A stretch of 64,000 nt of DNA, taken from positions 44,261,331-44,325,330 of the forward strand of contig CM055265.1 in the NCBI GenBank assembly GCA_029237695.1, read 5' to 3'. This DNA comes from Conchocele bisecta (Eukaryota; Mollusca; Bivalvia; Lucinida; Thyasiridae). The notes under the pieces are model-generated. The model made no database searches and had not been told where the DNA came from. It was given only the letters and a program-made list of their open reading frames with translations. Below, in pieces: positions 52,955 through 63,044 of this stretch (position 1 is the first letter of the stretch; each line of letters starts with the position of its first letter). The position numbers and the translations under genes are program-made.

Positions 52955-54991
52955 GTGAGCAATTCTGATAGATTATTGGCCTGTTTTGATGAGTGGAAAG
53001 CATTAACGAAAGATAAATGGGTATTGCAGACCGTACAGGGATATAAAATAGATTTTGACGAAACTCCGGTACAAAAACATATTCCAAATGAAATCAAATT
53101 TTCGTCAGAGGATAAAAAATTGGTTGACGAGGAAGTACGGCAATTATTGCATAATGGCGATATTGTTCCGTCGGTCTATGAGGAAGGCCAAATTATATCT
53201 AATATTTTCCTGGTTTCGAAACCTAATGGAAAGTTCAGACCGGTTATAAACTTGAAGTGCCTCAACCAGTTTGTTCATTATGAACGGTTTAAACAAGAAA
53301 CTTTTCCGTTTGTTCTTGAACTCTTACAAAAAGATGATTTTATGACATCTTTGGATCTAAAATCAGCATATTTTTCGATACCTATGCATGAATCCAATCA
53401 AAAATATCTAAAATTTCAATGGCGAGGGAAAATGTACGCCTTTCGTTGTCTTCCGTTCGGACTTTCTAGCGCGCCATTCTGTTTCACAAAAACCCTGAAA
53501 CCAGTGTATGGGATTTTCAGACAAAATGGAATTAGGTGCTCTTATTACATTGACGACTCGATTCATATGAACTCGGATTATGAAATTTGTGCCACAAACG
53601 TAAAATTGATGGCAGACAAACTAGAGTCATTGGGATTCGGTATTAATAAAGAAAAGTCCGTTGTAGTTCCAACACAAAAAATTGTGTTTTTTGGATACAT
53701 CTTAGATTCTGTACAATTTAAGGTTTTTCTACCGGAGCAAAAAGTTGACAAGATTCTGAAAGCTGGCTCAAAATTAATTAGCCACAAGCAAGTAAAAATA
53801 AAAGAGTTGGCATCATTCATTGGTTTTTTGATTAATGCTTTCCACGCTGTTTTAGAAGCTCCATTGCATTATAGAATGTTAGAACATAGTAAGACTGAGG
53901 CTCTTGCAGACACTGACGATTATGAGCGTATGATGATTCTGCCTCCAAGGGCAATTGATGAAGTTTCATGGTGGACTGATAATATAGTTGCAAAGAATGG
54001 AAAGTTGATCAAACCTGAACCTATCTGTATATGGATTCAGACAGATTCATCATCTCATGGTTGGGGTGCATTTTGTGTTGACAAAAATGAATATGCAGGT
54101 GGCAGATGGTTAGACAGTGAAAAGGCTCAGCATATAAACTTTCTAGAGTTGCTCGCAATTTTCTTTGCCTTGAAGTCCTGGTTTAAAGACCAGAACGGTA
54201 TCCATGTTGGAATACAATCTGATAGTACTACTGCCATTTCGTATGTGAATTCCATGGGCGGTATGCATTGCCTGGGAATGGACAAGTTGGCAAAAAACAT
54301 TTGGAACTGGTGCTTAGAAAGAAACATCTATATCTCAGCTTTCTATTTACCTGGCAAAGAGAATATTACAGCAGATTTTTATTCTCGTAATTTCTCTGAT
54401 ACAACTGAATGGAAACTCAAAAAACCAATTTTTGATAGATTATCAAGTCAGTTGTTATGTCCAAACATAGATTTGTTTGCCTCAAGGTTGAATGCTCAGT
54501 TGGAATGCTATTTTTCCTGGATGCCAGATCCAGAAGCTTTCCACGTCAATGCCTTTTCCTTAGATTGGTCCAAATTTGTACCATACATATTTTCACCATT
54601 TAGTCTGATGGGGAAAATTTTGAACAAGATCCGCGATAATAAAGTGGAAAAGGCATTGATTGTGTGTCCATTTTGGACAAATCAGACATGGTTCCCACTA
54701 TATCTTCAGAGTCTGATTTCTCTACCCATTAGGTTGCCACGACATCGGGACATATTGACCCTTCCACACAACCTGGAGAATCATCCCATGGGGAGAAACC
54801 TACAGATGCTTGGAGCCGTGGTGTCAGGAGTCGACTTGAAGACCAGGGAGTTCCGGCAGATGCTGTCAAGACGATTTTTGACAGTTGGAGAAACGGAACA
54901 AGAAAACAGTATCAGGGTGCATGGCGAAAGTGGGATTTGTGGTGTCGTCTCAGGAACTGTGATTCATTTCGACCAGCTGAATCAGATATAG
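52955..54991 (+). CDS. DIRS ORF2: reverse transcriptase, RNase H, methyltransferase-like domain
   Basis: An intact 678-aa frame. RT (about residues 60-270) has VSKPNGKFRPVINLKCLN, SLDLKSAYFSIPM, FRCLPFGLSSAPFCFTK and the YIDD active site. RNase H (about 350-480) has IWIQTDSSSHGWGAF, INFLELLAIFFAL, IQSDSTTAISYV and ENITADFYSR, giving the D-E-D acid pattern. The C-terminal part (about 490-600) has NIDLFASRLNAQLECYFSW and VCPFWTNQTWFPLYLQ, the region annotated in DIRS elements as related to DNA adenine methyltransferase. It overlaps the recombinase frame by 55 bp. Confidence 0.92.
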   Translation: MSNSDRLLACFDEWKALTKDKWVLQTVQGYKIDFDETPVQKHIPNEIKFSSEDKKLVDEEVRQLLHNGDIVPSVYEEGQIISNIFLVSKPNGKFRPVINLKCLNQFVHYERFKQETFPFVLELLQKDDFMTSLDLKSAYFSIPMHESNQKYLKFQWRGKMYAFRCLPFGLSSAPFCFTKTLKPVYGIFRQNGIRCSYYIDDSIHMNSDYEICATNVKLMADKLESLGFGINKEKSVVVPTQKIVFFGYILDSVQFKVFLPEQKVDKILKAGSKLISHKQVKIKELASFIGFLINAFHAVLEAPLHYRMLEHSKTEALADTDDYERMMILPPRAIDEVSWWTDNIVAKNGKLIKPEPICIWIQTDSSSHGWGAFCVDKNEYAGGRWLDSEKAQHINFLELLAIFFALKSWFKDQNGIHVGIQSDSTTAISYVNSMGGMHCLGMDKLAKNIWNWCLERNIYISAFYLPGKENITADFYSRNFSDTTEWKLKKPIFDRLSSQLLCPNIDLFASRLNAQLECYFSWMPDPEAFHVNAFSLDWSKFVPYIFSPFSLMGKILNKIRDNKVEKALIVCPFWTNQTWFPLYLQSLISLPIRLPRHRDILTLPHNLENHPMGRNLQMLGAVVSGVDLKTREFRQMLSRRFLTVGETEQENSIRVHGESGICGVVSGTVIHFDQLNQI

Positions 54992-55776
54992 TGGCCTATT
55001 TACTATATCTAAAAAACATGAAAAAATCATATAGTGTCATTAACACGCACAAATCAGTAATATTAGAAACATTAAAACTGACGAGTGAACATCTTCACAC
55101 AGATTTCATTATTGTGAAACGATTTATGAAGGGTATATTTGCATCATATCCCCCGACACCCAGATACAATTTCACGTGGGATGTTTCAATAGTGTTGAAA
55201 CTGTTGTCCAAGTGGTACCCGTTACATAGATTAACACTGAAGATGTTATTGTACAAGTTGGTGGCATTAATTGCTTTGTCGACAGCGGCTCGCGCACAAA
55301 CTTTGGTGGCCCTACGAGTGGATAAGATGATTATCCAAGACAATAGTGTGACTTTTTATTGTGATCACTTGAAAAGTTCGAAAGCAGGGAGAACTTTTGA
55401 GCTACATTTAAGTGCTTTTGATAAGGTTGAGTTGTGTCCATTGAAAACATTGAAGTATTACTTGAAACAAACTAAGACTATTAGGAAAAGTTCACAGTTG
55501 TTTATCTCTTTTGCGACATATAAAGCGGTAACTACCAGTACAGTTGCCAGGTGGTTGAAGTCTGTGTTGTTATTGTCAGGAATTGATATTGATACATACA
55601 AAGCACATTCATTTAGAGGAGCAGCGTCATCTGCTGCGATGAAAGCAGGTTGTAAACTATCAGATATTCTCAGAACGGCAGATTGGAGCTCGGCTAAAAA
55701 TTTTAGAAAATTTTATCTGCGAGATTATCAGTGTGATAAGACTAATGAGTTTGAAAATTATGTACTAAACAGATAA
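54937..55776 (+). CDS. DIRS tyrosine recombinase
   Basis: A 279-aa intact frame overlapping ORF2. Catalytic motifs: first Arg in TAARAQTLVALRVD, HxxR in YKAHSFRGAASSAA, the Trp in TADWSSAKNF and the Tyr in FRKFYLRDY. In DIRS elements this enzyme integrates a circular DNA copy in place of a DDE integrase. The N-terminal ~60 residues (AYLLYLKNMKKSYSVINTH) form the SAM-like core-binding domain. Overlap with ORF2 suggests translation by readthrough, reinitiation or a spliced mRNA. Confidence 0.93.
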   Translation: MWCRLRNCDSFRPAESDIVAYLLYLKNMKKSYSVINTHKSVILETLKLTSEHLHTDFIIVKRFMKGIFASYPPTPRYNFTWDVSIVLKLLSKWYPLHRLTLKMLLYKLVALIALSTAARAQTLVALRVDKMIIQDNSVTFYCDHLKSSKAGRTFELHLSAFDKVELCPLKTLKYYLKQTKTIRKSSQLFISFATYKAVTTSTVARWLKSVLLLSGIDIDTYKAHSFRGAASSAAMKAGCKLSDILRTADWSSAKNFRKFYLRDYQCDKTNEFENYVLNR

Positions 55777-56072
55777 TCAATACAATATTGTGCGAGTTGG
55801 GATTGTTGAGGACAATAGTGAATGTTTTCAGATGTTATTGTTTAGTGTACATGTATATGTAACAGACTGATGTTATTGTTGAAACGCACAACATTGAGAA
55901 CCAGTTTTGGTAGGGTGATTGAATACAAATTATATGTGTTTGATGGATATAGGCTTTCTTTCATACAGTTTTGTTCAATATGTGCAGTTTTGTGTAGAAA
56001 ACCTATGTTTTGAGGAAATTTAATTACATGTCTGTGTTTGACTATATATCTTTATGTTGACTTCTTTAAAGA

Positions 56073-56190
56073 TGCTTGTATATGAAGGCCGAGGCCTGAT
56101 GAAAATAATGGACCCCCCATCCAAACACTTGTGTGATGGATGGGGGGCATTATTGGAATTAGGCCGGAGGCCGGAAATATACAAGCACCC
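56073..56190. repeat. DIRS internal complementary region
   Basis: The first half (56073-56103) is complementary to the element's left end at 51172-51203. The second half (56104-56190) is complementary to the right end at 56429-56513. The two meet at GAAAATAATG|GACCCC. In the DIRS model this template aligns both ends for circularisation. Confidence 0.9.
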
Positions 56191-56520
56191 GGCCCTACTA
56201 TAAGGAATAGTTACACTGTATTACAGTGACTGGTATTACCCTCCCTATTTATTGGTCCTTGTAAACATGACAAGATTCCTTGTACATGTATGTAGTCGTA
56301 ATTGTAAGTCAACATAAGCTTTAAACCCTATGAGTTTCCCCGTGCGGGACACCGAGTATATCGATAAAGTCACGTGGCCTACCGGCTATTTTTAACCTTT
56401 AAAAGAGCGAGGTTCGATTCGGTTACGCGAGTAACATGCTTGTATATTTCCGGCCTCCGGCCTAATTCCAATAATGCCCCCCATCCATCACACAAGTGTT
56501 TGGATGGGGGGTCCATTTCG

Positions 56521-57585
56521 ATGGGTAAAAAAAGCGCAAAAAGGAGAAATAGCAGTGAATCGAACTCGAAAGTGGCTGTAAACAAAGCTGCACGACATGG
56601 CGGATCGCCCGAGGCGCCTCTCGACGTAAGTAACATTTTGAATCAAACACATTCTATAATACATGGCGACTCTAGCTGTACAAATATGAGTATCTCCCAG
56701 CCTAGTATATTCCCACAAGCAATGGCCGGTATGCAGACTTCACAGCATGGACAAATCATACAACCACATATACCGATGCAGGGCCAGGTTAGCCAGCAAC
56801 AAGCCTGTATTTCTCCTGCACAAACCGGCGCGCCACCTATACCACAACAATACGGTTATACTACGCCTATTGTTAATCCTGGAGTATCAAATGCAGATAG
56901 TATGGCCTGTTTAAGTAAAATTGAAACAAAACTGTCACATGTAGACAGCAAAATGAAAACTTTGGATAAAGTGGAGCAAAAAATAGACGAGTTTGATCGA
57001 GATTTAAAAAAACTGTGGGTGTTTGTGAAAGACAATATGGCCGCCGCCAATGAAAAAACCATGAAGTTGGAGGGTCAGGTTGAGAATGTCGAGATGTCAA
57101 TTGGATTTACACAAGATAAACTTTCAAGCCTAGAAAAAGAAAATAAACAGCTGCGGGAGAGTGTTGTAGACCTACAATCGCGATCAATGCGTGATAGCCT
57201 AGTTTGGGGCGGCATTGAAGATGATAGGAACGAAACTCAACAGCAAACAGAGGTCAAAATTCGTCATTTTATGGTGGACATTTTGAAAATGGACCAATCG
57301 CAGGTGGATGAGATTGGCTTTGAGCGAGTGCATAGAACCGGGACAACATCTGCAGCAAATCCAAAGCGCAAAATCATCAGCAAATTCTCCAGATATCGAG
57401 AAAAGGAAGAGGTGCGGAAGTTGAAGTCACGCTTGGAAGGTACAAGCTACTTCATTCACGAGCAGTATCCACTGGAAATTGTCGCGCAACGTCGAAAGCT
57501 ACTACCGCGACACGTGCGGCAAAGGCAGAGGGCAAGACTGTGTGGATCAGCTACAACACGCTATTCATCAACGGCCAACCGGTGA
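56521..57585 (+). pseudogene. Non-LTR retrotransposon ORF1 (L1 ORF1-like)
   Basis: Starts MGKKSAKRRNSSESN, 7 bp after the DIRS right end. Order: basic N-terminus; Gln/Pro-rich middle; coiled coil (about residues 125-215, LSKIETKLSHVDSKMKTLDK onward); then an RRM-like region with RSMRDSLVWGGIEDDRNE and FERVHRTG, and a C-terminal domain with FIHEQYPLEIVAQRRKLLP. Near 57505 the frame shifts: the natural continuation (AKAEGKTVWISYNTLFING) is in another frame. Nucleic-acid chaperone role inferred from the family. Confidence 0.8.
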
Positions 57586-57604
57586 GGGACGCTGTATAGG
57601 GAAA

Positions 57605-60600
57605 CGCGGAGGGTGGTTTGCGTATAATCGTTTGGAACTGTAACGGATTATCCAATCAAAAGAGGGGTGACGAAATTTTGTGAAATTGTTAGGTCAGCAC
57701 GATATTATTATTCTTACGGAATCGTGGGCCGATAGCGGCACAGACTTGGAGCTCAAAGGTTACAAATGCTATAATTTCTACAGGAAGTTTCGCAATAGGC
57801 ATGCAAAACGCAATAGTGGCGGAATTGTAATTTACGTTAGAAACGAGGTCAAGAGTGGTGTCAAAATAGTGAAAAACAGGCACGACACACAAATTTGGCT
57901 ACATCTAGATAAACATTTTTTTAATATTGAAAACGACGTGTATTTGTGCGGTGTGTATGTATGGGGTGACGATTATCCCGCGAATCAGCATGTACCGGAT
58001 AATCTGTTCGACATTCTGCAAGACGACATTAATTTCTACAGTGAAAAGGGCTCTGTACTTGTCGCGGGTGACTTTAATGCACGGGTTGGACTGAAGCCGG
58101 ACCACGTGATATACGACAGTATTACTGAGGACATCGATGACTCGGACTATATCCCGGATACACCACTGGTACGCGTATCCAAGGACACGACGCATAACGC
58201 GCATGGCACACGATTAATTGACCTCTGTAAAGGCACGTGTATGAGAATAGCCAATGGTCGCCTAGGTCGAGATCACATGATTGGGGACTATACATATGCA
58301 AATAGACAAGGGTCAATGGTCATAGACTATCTACTGCTAAATGAACAAGATTTTCATATTGTGAGCGATTTTTCAATTGAAGAATTTAATCAATTCTCTG
58401 ACCATTCACCATTGTCTATAAAGTTATGCTGCAATTCTAGGCCAGTTGCCCAGAGTATAAAGGATTGCGAGTATGTGAAATGTGATGACAATTGCAGGTT
58501 AGAACTTCGTCGCCAGATTATATCACGTTTACCTGAGCTAAATCGCGTAACCAGTAATTGTTCGGCGTCCCGTGACCAGAATAGCGTCAACACTACACTA
58601 AATGGATTTGTGTCTATTATCAGGGAGGCCACCGACCCATTGTTCGTGAAGCGCTGTTGGCATAGTAATCGACCGCGATATAGTAATACAGGTAAGCGAT
58701 CGCAGGTAGCCACGTGGTTCGACAACGAATGTACCGTTCTAAAACAGGATTACTTGCGCGCGTTGAATGATTTCAACCAGCATAAGTCGGCCGAAAATAG
58801 GGCTAGATTTCACGACTGCAAAACACGGTATAAACGCATGGTTAAAAGAAAACGTAAGCATTTTGAGAACAAAAGGCGATCTGATATAATTAAATTGCGG
58901 CATGCTAAACCGAAAGATTTTTTGAAAATGTTTAGCGGACGTAAAACGGCAGCTAGTAGCGAAATCACTATCGACGATTTTTTCACACATTTTAGAGATC
59001 TGTCAACAAGTAAATTTTGGTAGCAATCCAGAGGCTGATGTGTTTTGTTCCAACCATGAATTTTGTGCAAATAATAGAGATCAGGATGAGTTAGATCGCC
59101 CAATTTCGATAAATGATGTAAAATCCGCGATACGTGTGCTCTCCCGAAACAAGGCATCATCTGCAGATTACCTGATTAACAAATTTTTCTAGAAACTGGA
59201 GATATCATCGCCGCGCACCTGGTAGACGTATTTAATATGGTGTTCGATACTGGCCACTTTCCCGAGATGTGGACAAAGGGTATTATAATACCGTTACACA
59301 AAAAAGGTGGCATCGATGACACGAATAACTATAGGGGCATAACTCTGGTTAGTTGCATGGCAAAATTATTTACAACAATCCTCAATAAACGACTAACGGA
59401 TTGGTGCGAAGCAAACAGTATACTAACGGATGCGCAATTTGGATTCCGGAAAGGTAGATCTACCGTAGACCGCGATCTACCGCGATCTTTGTACTCAGTA
59501 GTCTCATTGAAAAAACTCTAAATGATAAAAATAGGCTCTATTGTGCATCCGTGGATCTGTGGAAAGCTTTTGACTCCGTTAACAGAAACGCGCTCTGGTA
59601 TAAATTACACCAATGCGGAATTGGCGGGAAAATGCTCCGAATAACACGTTCAATGTATATGCTGGTGAAATCGTGCGTAAAGCACTGCGGTACGTACTCG
59701 GAATTTTTTGAATACTCGATCGGATTGAGACAAGGGGAGGTAATGTCCCCTTTGATGTTTTCTGTCTTCCTAGAAGATCTAGAATTATACTTCTTACAAG
59801 ATCACGTGGGCAGTGGACTAGAGCTTGGCGAGCTCGCGCTCGTTTTATTGCTATTTGCAGACGATATGGTTATTCTCGGTAAATCGGTTGATGAACTACA
59901 ACATAGTTTAGATATGCTTCACGACTACTGCGATAAGTGGGGTCTCGATGTAAATACAGACAAGACAAAAATAGTGGTTTTCCGAAAACGCGGCCCCACT
60001 AGACGTAATGAAAATTGGACTTATAATGGCATGAATATCGAGGTTGTAAATTATTTCACTATTTAGGTGTAGTGTTCAATTACACAGGTTCCTTTGTACT
60101 GAATAACCAAACTTTGAGTGGAAAGGGTATCAAAGCTATGAACGTGTTGCTGATGAATATTAGGAAAAACAATATCCCGCCAAGATACATGGGTCAGCTC
60201 TTCGATGCCTTCGTATCTTCAACGCTAAATTACGGCTCAGAAGTTTGGGGTTTTAGCAAATCCAAAGAATTAGAAAGAATCCATCTCAAATTTTGCAAGT
60301 CAGTTTTAGGTGTGAAGGCGTCGACGAGCAGCGCAGGTGTTTATGGCGAGATAGCACGTTTTCCTCTATACATACAGCGATATGTTAAAATCGTTCAATA
60401 TTGGGGCAAAGTGTTAAGTACGAACAATTGCATTGTATCAGCATTGTATGAATCCGCTAGGCTTGATGCAGACAATGGCAAAGTCAATTGGGTATCAAAG
60501 CTCAAGAGCTTACTATTCAACTTTGGGTTTGGAGATGCATGGGAAAACCAACATGTTTTAGATCACACCAGATTTGTATGTTTATTCAAGCAGCGGACAA

Positions 60601-60967
60601 AAGATTTCTTCCTTCAAAAGTGAAAAAGTGATATGGAGACTAGTAGAGCCATGCCATTTTATAAACACCTTTAAATCAAGCTTTGAACTAGAAAAATATT
60701 TGTTAGTAGTAGATATGTCTAACTAGAATAAGGAAATGTCTAACTAGAATACGATTGGGTACTCATGGGCTGTGGATAGAGACAAGGAGATATGGCAGAA
60801 ATCGTATTGAGCAAAACCAACGGACCTGCACATTATGTAATATAGGAGACATTGAGGACGCTTATCATTTCATGATCATATGTCCCTCGCTCGATCATAT
60901 TCGCAGCCGATACATCGCCACTTCTATACTAGAAGACCAAGCGTATTCAAGTTCATTTCCTTATTAG
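57605..60967 (+). pseudogene. Non-LTR retrotransposon ORF2: endonuclease and reverse transcriptase
   Basis: The APE-type endonuclease begins with IIVWNCNGLSNQ (~57625) in one frame, then continues from ~57680 in another: DIIILTESWA, LVAGDFNARVG, GSMVIDYLLLN and FSDHSPLSIKL. After ~59023 the frame breaks. RT motifs follow: WTKGIIIPLHKKGG, NYRGITLVSCMAKL, AQFGFRKGRST (59237-59500, then a shift), ASVDLWKAFDSVN, GLRQGEVMSPLMFSV and the FADD active site (59551-60066). Another shift leads to 60072-60623 (LNYGSEVWGF). A C-terminal CTLCNIGD...H...C finger is at 60755-60967. At least five breaks, so inactive. Clade not assigned. Confidence 0.9.
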
Positions 60968-61166
60968 CCACCGATCATAAAGCCACACTTGTAAAATTAT
61001 GTAAATATCTTAGAACTGCATTTGATTACAGGAAAACAGCCATCCTCTAATTATTCAGTATGTTAACATGAAACATGTGTTCACACTTTGTATACTTTGT
61101 ATATTGTGTTTATATGACGAGAAACTATGTAATAGTTTAAGTTAAATAAAACATTCTATTCTATAA
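60968..61166 (+). other. Non-LTR 3' UTR and tail
   Basis: Non-coding sequence ending AATAAAACATTCTATTCTAT just before the interrupted integrase reading resumes. The short TTCTA repeat is a typical non-LTR 3' tail and marks the insertion boundary at about 61160. Confidence 0.65.
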
Positions 61167-61167
61167 A

Positions 61168-61569
61168 ATAGTTGAAATTGTTAGAATTCCGTTCATAAAG
61201 AAACCATTCACAAGGGATTATCAACAAAAGTGGACTGAGGAATTATTTTGGATTAGTGATAGAAAAATAGTAGATGATATAGTTCAGTATAAACTGAAAG
61301 ACTTTGTCAATGAACCTATACAATGAACCTATACAATGAACCTATACAATGAACCTATACAATGAACCTATACAATGAACCTATACATGGTTATTTTTAT
61401 CAATCCGAATTGTTATTAGTGTACAAAAGTGATGATTATAATATGTGGCCTGTTGAAAAAAATAATTAAAAAACGAAAACGAAATAAAAAAGTTGAGTAT
61501 TTAGTACATTTTAGAGGCTGGCCGGACAAATTTGATACTTGGTTAAATGCGAAACAGGTGAAAAAAATA
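61168..61569 (+). pseudogene. Polinton-type integrase, C-terminal fragment with chromodomain
   Basis: Reads VRIPFIKKPFTRDYQQKWTE and DIVQYKLKDFVNEPI, the SH3-like part seen after the catalytic core in Polinton integrases. It is then disrupted by six 13-bp repeats (61308-61385), and continues YFYQSELLLVYKSDDYNMWP. After another frameshift near 61465 it reads VEYLVHFRGWPDKFDTWL, a chromodomain-like motif, to a stop at 61569. This is the 3' end of the gene whose 5' parts are at 49353 and 50434; the segment between is missing. Confidence 0.85.
61308..61385. repeat. 13-bp tandem repeat, six copies
   Basis: Six consecutive CAATGAACCTATA units inside the integrase C-terminal fragment. Since 13 is not a multiple of 3, the five extra copies break the frame and introduce a TGA. 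Confidence 0.95.
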
Positions 61570-61599
61570 TAAGTAATATAATTATTATATATAGACTCA

Positions 61600-61757
61600 T
61601 AATGAGCATGTATATATGTCTAAGGTCTTCGGACAACATAGATTTATTCACAGACAAGACCATACGACTTTAAAGTCAATCTAGCTCGATCATTACAACT
61701 AGACGGTGTGTGGTGTATTGCATTGACAGAAATCGTTATCAAATCATTGCATATAAA
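61600..61757 (+). pseudogene. Small Polinton-like ORF remnant
   Basis: Starts MSMYICLRSSDNIDLFTD, then after a one-base shift reads YDFKVNLARSLQLDGVWCIA followed by LTEI. The pattern FxVxLxxxLxLxGxWxVALxEI is one I recall from a conserved structural-type protein of Polinton/Maverick elements. Its position directly after the integrase 3' end supports a Polinton origin. Broken and truncated; function not claimed. Confidence 0.55.
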
Positions 61758-61878
61758 AAAAAAGTAAAGTAAAAGTAAAGTGAAAGTAAAGTATTGTATG
61801 CATATTGTGAACTTTGTTCAAATACATTAGTGGGCACTGGACAATAACCGTTTTTGCGAATGACTTATGTAGCAGACA

Positions 61879-62150
61879 ATAATTCCAGCACAAAAATATT
61901 TACACAATTCCCTAACATTTGATTGGTCCGTAGCAAGTCTCTGTCCAAAATTTATATCCCAGTAAACTCCCACGCCGAACTACTTTCCGTAACTGTGAGG
62001 CGCAGCTAAAATAATTCTTAAGAAAACGGAAAATAAACACATTTTCTTGATGAATTTATTTCAAATGCTGGAATTATAAGGAATGAATGGCCTTTTTGTT
62101 GAATTTATCGGGGATATAAACTTGGAAAAGTCGCGGGAATACTGGACGAG
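61879..62150. mobile_element. Half copy of the ATAATTCCAGCAC palindromic MITE
   Basis: It matches 9685-9958 closely up to ACTGGACGAG, the centre of the palindrome, where similarity stops and transposase coding sequence begins. The mirrored right arm is absent from the rest of the window. Confidence 0.85.
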
Positions 62151-63044
62151 CTTGGTGATGGATGTGGTGATTGTGGTCGGACGGTGCCCTCTGGCAAGGG
62201 TAAGAGGATTATTGTTCTTGATGCCGGGTGTCGGGACGTAGGACTTCTTCCATCAGTTGCTGACGTGTTCGTGGCCAAATCTGACAGTGGTGATTACCAC
62301 AGTGAGATGAACCACGAACACTTCATAAACTGGTGGAGGAATACTCTTCTTCCCGCACTTCCGGGACCCAGCACAATAGTCCTAGATCAGGCTCCATACC
62401 ACTCTGTGCTGACGGATGACAGCAGGGCGCCGAACAGCCAATCGAAAGTACATACGATACGGACATGGCTTCATGATAAAGGCATTGCATTTACAGACGA
62501 CCTTCTGAAAGCCGAGTTACTGGAGCTTGTTCGCCGGAACAAACCTCGACCTCGTTATATTGTCGACCAAGTAGCAGCTGCTGCTGGTCACAAAGTCCTT
62601 CGTCTGCCACCACGTCATTGTGAGCTCAATCCTATTGAGCTCATTTGGGCGCAGATTAAGGGATTTGTGGCCCGACATAACACTACATTTAAAATTGCGA
62701 ATACCATGAAATTATTCCATCAGGGGAAAGCACTTATTACCCCTAATGTATGGAACAAAGCGGAAGATCATGTTATACGCAATTTTGAATGTAAGTTATG
62801 GGAGGGAGACAATGTGCAAGATCGAGCGATTGATCCTGTTATCATTTCCTTGGATGAGGCTGACGACGACGACGACGACTTTATGTACGCTGAAGACTTT
62901 CAGGACGACGCATGTACGGACACGGTATATATGTTGACACAAACACGTTATCATAGGTATTTTGAGAATGATCGTCGTAAATCTTATTCATTTCTCCGTC
63001 TGTACATACCAGATACATTGCTGATAATGTTCTGTAAGCTGTAA
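62150..63044 (+). pseudogene. 5'-truncated DDE transposase (IS630/Tc1 superfamily)
   Basis: An open frame runs from the MITE junction; the first in-frame Met-type start in the ORF call (62184) is a GTG, so the true start is unclear. Motifs: KRIIVLDAGCRDVGLLP, GDYHSEMNHEHFINWW, TIVLDQAPYHS (catalytic Asp 2) and LPPRHCELNPIELIWAQIKG (catalytic Glu). An acidic tail EADDDDDDF follows. The N-terminal helix-turn-helix and the usual DET-type first Asp are missing, so it should not be active. The C-terminus after ~62935 may be read-through. Confidence 0.85.

Larger units (their letters stand above)
51172..56513 (+). mobile_element. DIRS-type tyrosine-recombinase retrotransposon
   Basis: A 5.3-kb element with all DIRS hallmarks. 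Inverted terminal repeats (about 51201-51325 and 56334-56443) share GTTACTCGCGTAACC/complement and GATAAAGTCACGTGG/complement. An internal complementary region at 56073-56190 is the reverse complement of the left end (TGAAGGCCGAGGCCTGATG) joined to the reverse complement of the right end (CCCCATCCAAACACTTGTG). Three coding regions follow in order: gag-like, RT-RNase H-methyltransferase-like and tyrosine recombinase. No integrase, protease or LTR is present. Confidence 0.93.
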
